In this document: positions 5,485-5,953 of the stretch, piece after piece | Numbering within the stretch: position 1 is the stretch's first letter | How the letters are laid out: each line of letters opens with the position of its first letter | From: Burkholderiales bacterium | GTDB lineage: Bacteria; Pseudomonadota; Gammaproteobacteria; Burkholderiales; JAEUMW01 | Direction of reading: 5' to 3' | Length of the DNA stretch: 5,953 nucleotides | Assembly: GCA_016791285.1 (NCBI GenBank) | Contig: JAEUMX010000111.1 | Coordinates: forward strand, 1-5,953 | Made by a program: the position numbers and the translations under genes | The notes under the pieces: generated by a model | Seen by the model: the letters and a program-made list of their open reading frames with translations, nothing else | Told to the model about the DNA's origin: nothing | The model's database searches: none

Positions 5485-5953
5485 ATGAAATCGATGCGAC
5501 ATTCCGTCACCGCGATTGCCGCCGTTGCCGCCCTTGCTGGCTGCGCGGGTCAGCCGCAGACGTACGATCTGCAGGGCGGCGAGAGTGTCACGGTGCCCAA
5601 GGGCACGATGCTGGGCGGGGCCTCGGCCGGCCAGACGACCGCGCTCGCGCAGGAGATCGCCGACACCAACAACAACGCGATGACGCAGTTCGGCAAGGTC
5701 GAGAACACGCAGAACAAGGAACTCGCGACCTCGCAGGCCGCGCTCGCGAAGCTGGAACAGATCTCGGCCGAACAGGGCACGGGCCAGATCACGCTGTTCT
5801 TCGCCGAAGGCGCGGCCACGCTGGATCAGTTCCAGTATCAGCGGCTGGTGAATTTCCTCGACTATCTGCAGCGCGAGAGCCGCGGGCGCAAGGTGATCCT
5901 GGTGTCGATCGGCAGCGCCTCGGCGGTGGGGCCGGTGAGCGTGAACCAGAAGC
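5485..5953 (+). CDS. OmpA-like domain lipoprotein, partial (runs off the window)
   Basis: The first 156 residues are visible. A signal peptide (MKSMRH then a hydrophobic stretch of A, V, I and L) ends in the lipobox LAGC, so signal peptidase II should cleave before C20 and lipidate it. Residue +2 is alanine, which favours sorting to the outer membrane. Residues about 50-97 are alanine/glutamine/asparagine-rich and likely form a helix or coiled coil. From about 101 the sequence reads as an OmpA C-terminal peptidoglycan-binding domain: ITLFFAEGAATLD, then VILVSIGSASAVGPVSVNQK, resembling the family's G-x-S-x-x-G-x-x-x-x-N core. The usual arginine-containing end of the domain lies beyond the window. 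It probably tethers the outer membrane to the cell wall. It has its own promoter candidate and Shine-Dalgarno, so a link with the two-component genes is not implied. Confidence 0.85.
   Translation, partial: MKSMRHSVTAIAAVAALAGCAGQPQTYDLQGGESVTVPKGTMLGGASAGQTTALAQEIADTNNNAMTQFGKVENTQNKELATSQAALAKLEQISAEQGTGQITLFFAEGAATLDQFQYQRLVNFLDYLQRESRGRKVILVSIGSASAVGPVSVNQK

Noticed and set aside
5550..5819. 89-codon minus-strand frame inside the lipoprotein gene
   Set aside because: It is a shadow of the lipoprotein frame, which has a clear Shine-Dalgarno, signal peptide, lipobox and OmpA-like domain.

Overview
The window is GC-rich bacterial DNA. Several traits fit a Gram-negative proteobacterium, most likely beta or gamma: a lipobox lipoprotein with an OmpA-like C-terminal domain, a FixL/FixJ-style two-component pair, and many GC-ending codons. 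The species cannot be named from sequence alone. There is no rRNA, tRNA, CRISPR array or insertion sequence. All assignments come from reading motifs by eye.

Layout, left to right. Positions 1-226 contain nothing recognisable. A cytosolic calcineurin-like metallophosphoesterase (227-1198, +) converges on, and overlaps by 7 bp, a small membrane protein of the CDP-archaeol synthase (CarS/DUF46) type (1192-1680, -). A 148-bp divergent spacer follows, with a strong hairpin and an evenly spaced TGAC/GTCA array. Next comes a two-component system: a 7-TM PAS histidine kinase (1829-3655, +) and, 10 bp later, a FixJ-type response regulator with a LuxR-type HTH (3666-4277, +). Immediately after it lies a VapBC-type toxin-antitoxin module with a perfect 16-bp palindrome as probable operator. 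The AbrB-fold antitoxin is intact (4309-4572). The PIN-domain toxin (4559-4959) carries a one-base deletion near 4853 that removes its fourth acidic active-site residue. A stand-alone receiver protein (5020-5415, +) then follows, clearly related to the receiver of the upstream FixJ-type regulator. The window ends inside an OmpA-like lipoprotein gene (from 5485, +) with its own good ribosome binding site and a plausible promoter.

How the genes may work together. The kinase and FixJ-type regulator form a normal sensor-regulator operon. The output-less receiver is probably a second phosphoryl acceptor for the same kinase, acting as a phosphate sink or relay. The toxin-antitoxin module sits between the two receivers and looks like a later insertion that is now decaying. 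The phosphoesterase and the CarS-like protein could both act on phospholipid or nucleotide-lipid intermediates, but they are convergent, so this is only a neighbourhood hint. I see no clear new multi-gene system. The most distinctive items are the split three-protein phosphotransfer cluster, the broken toxin beside an intact antitoxin, and the bacterial CarS-like protein.
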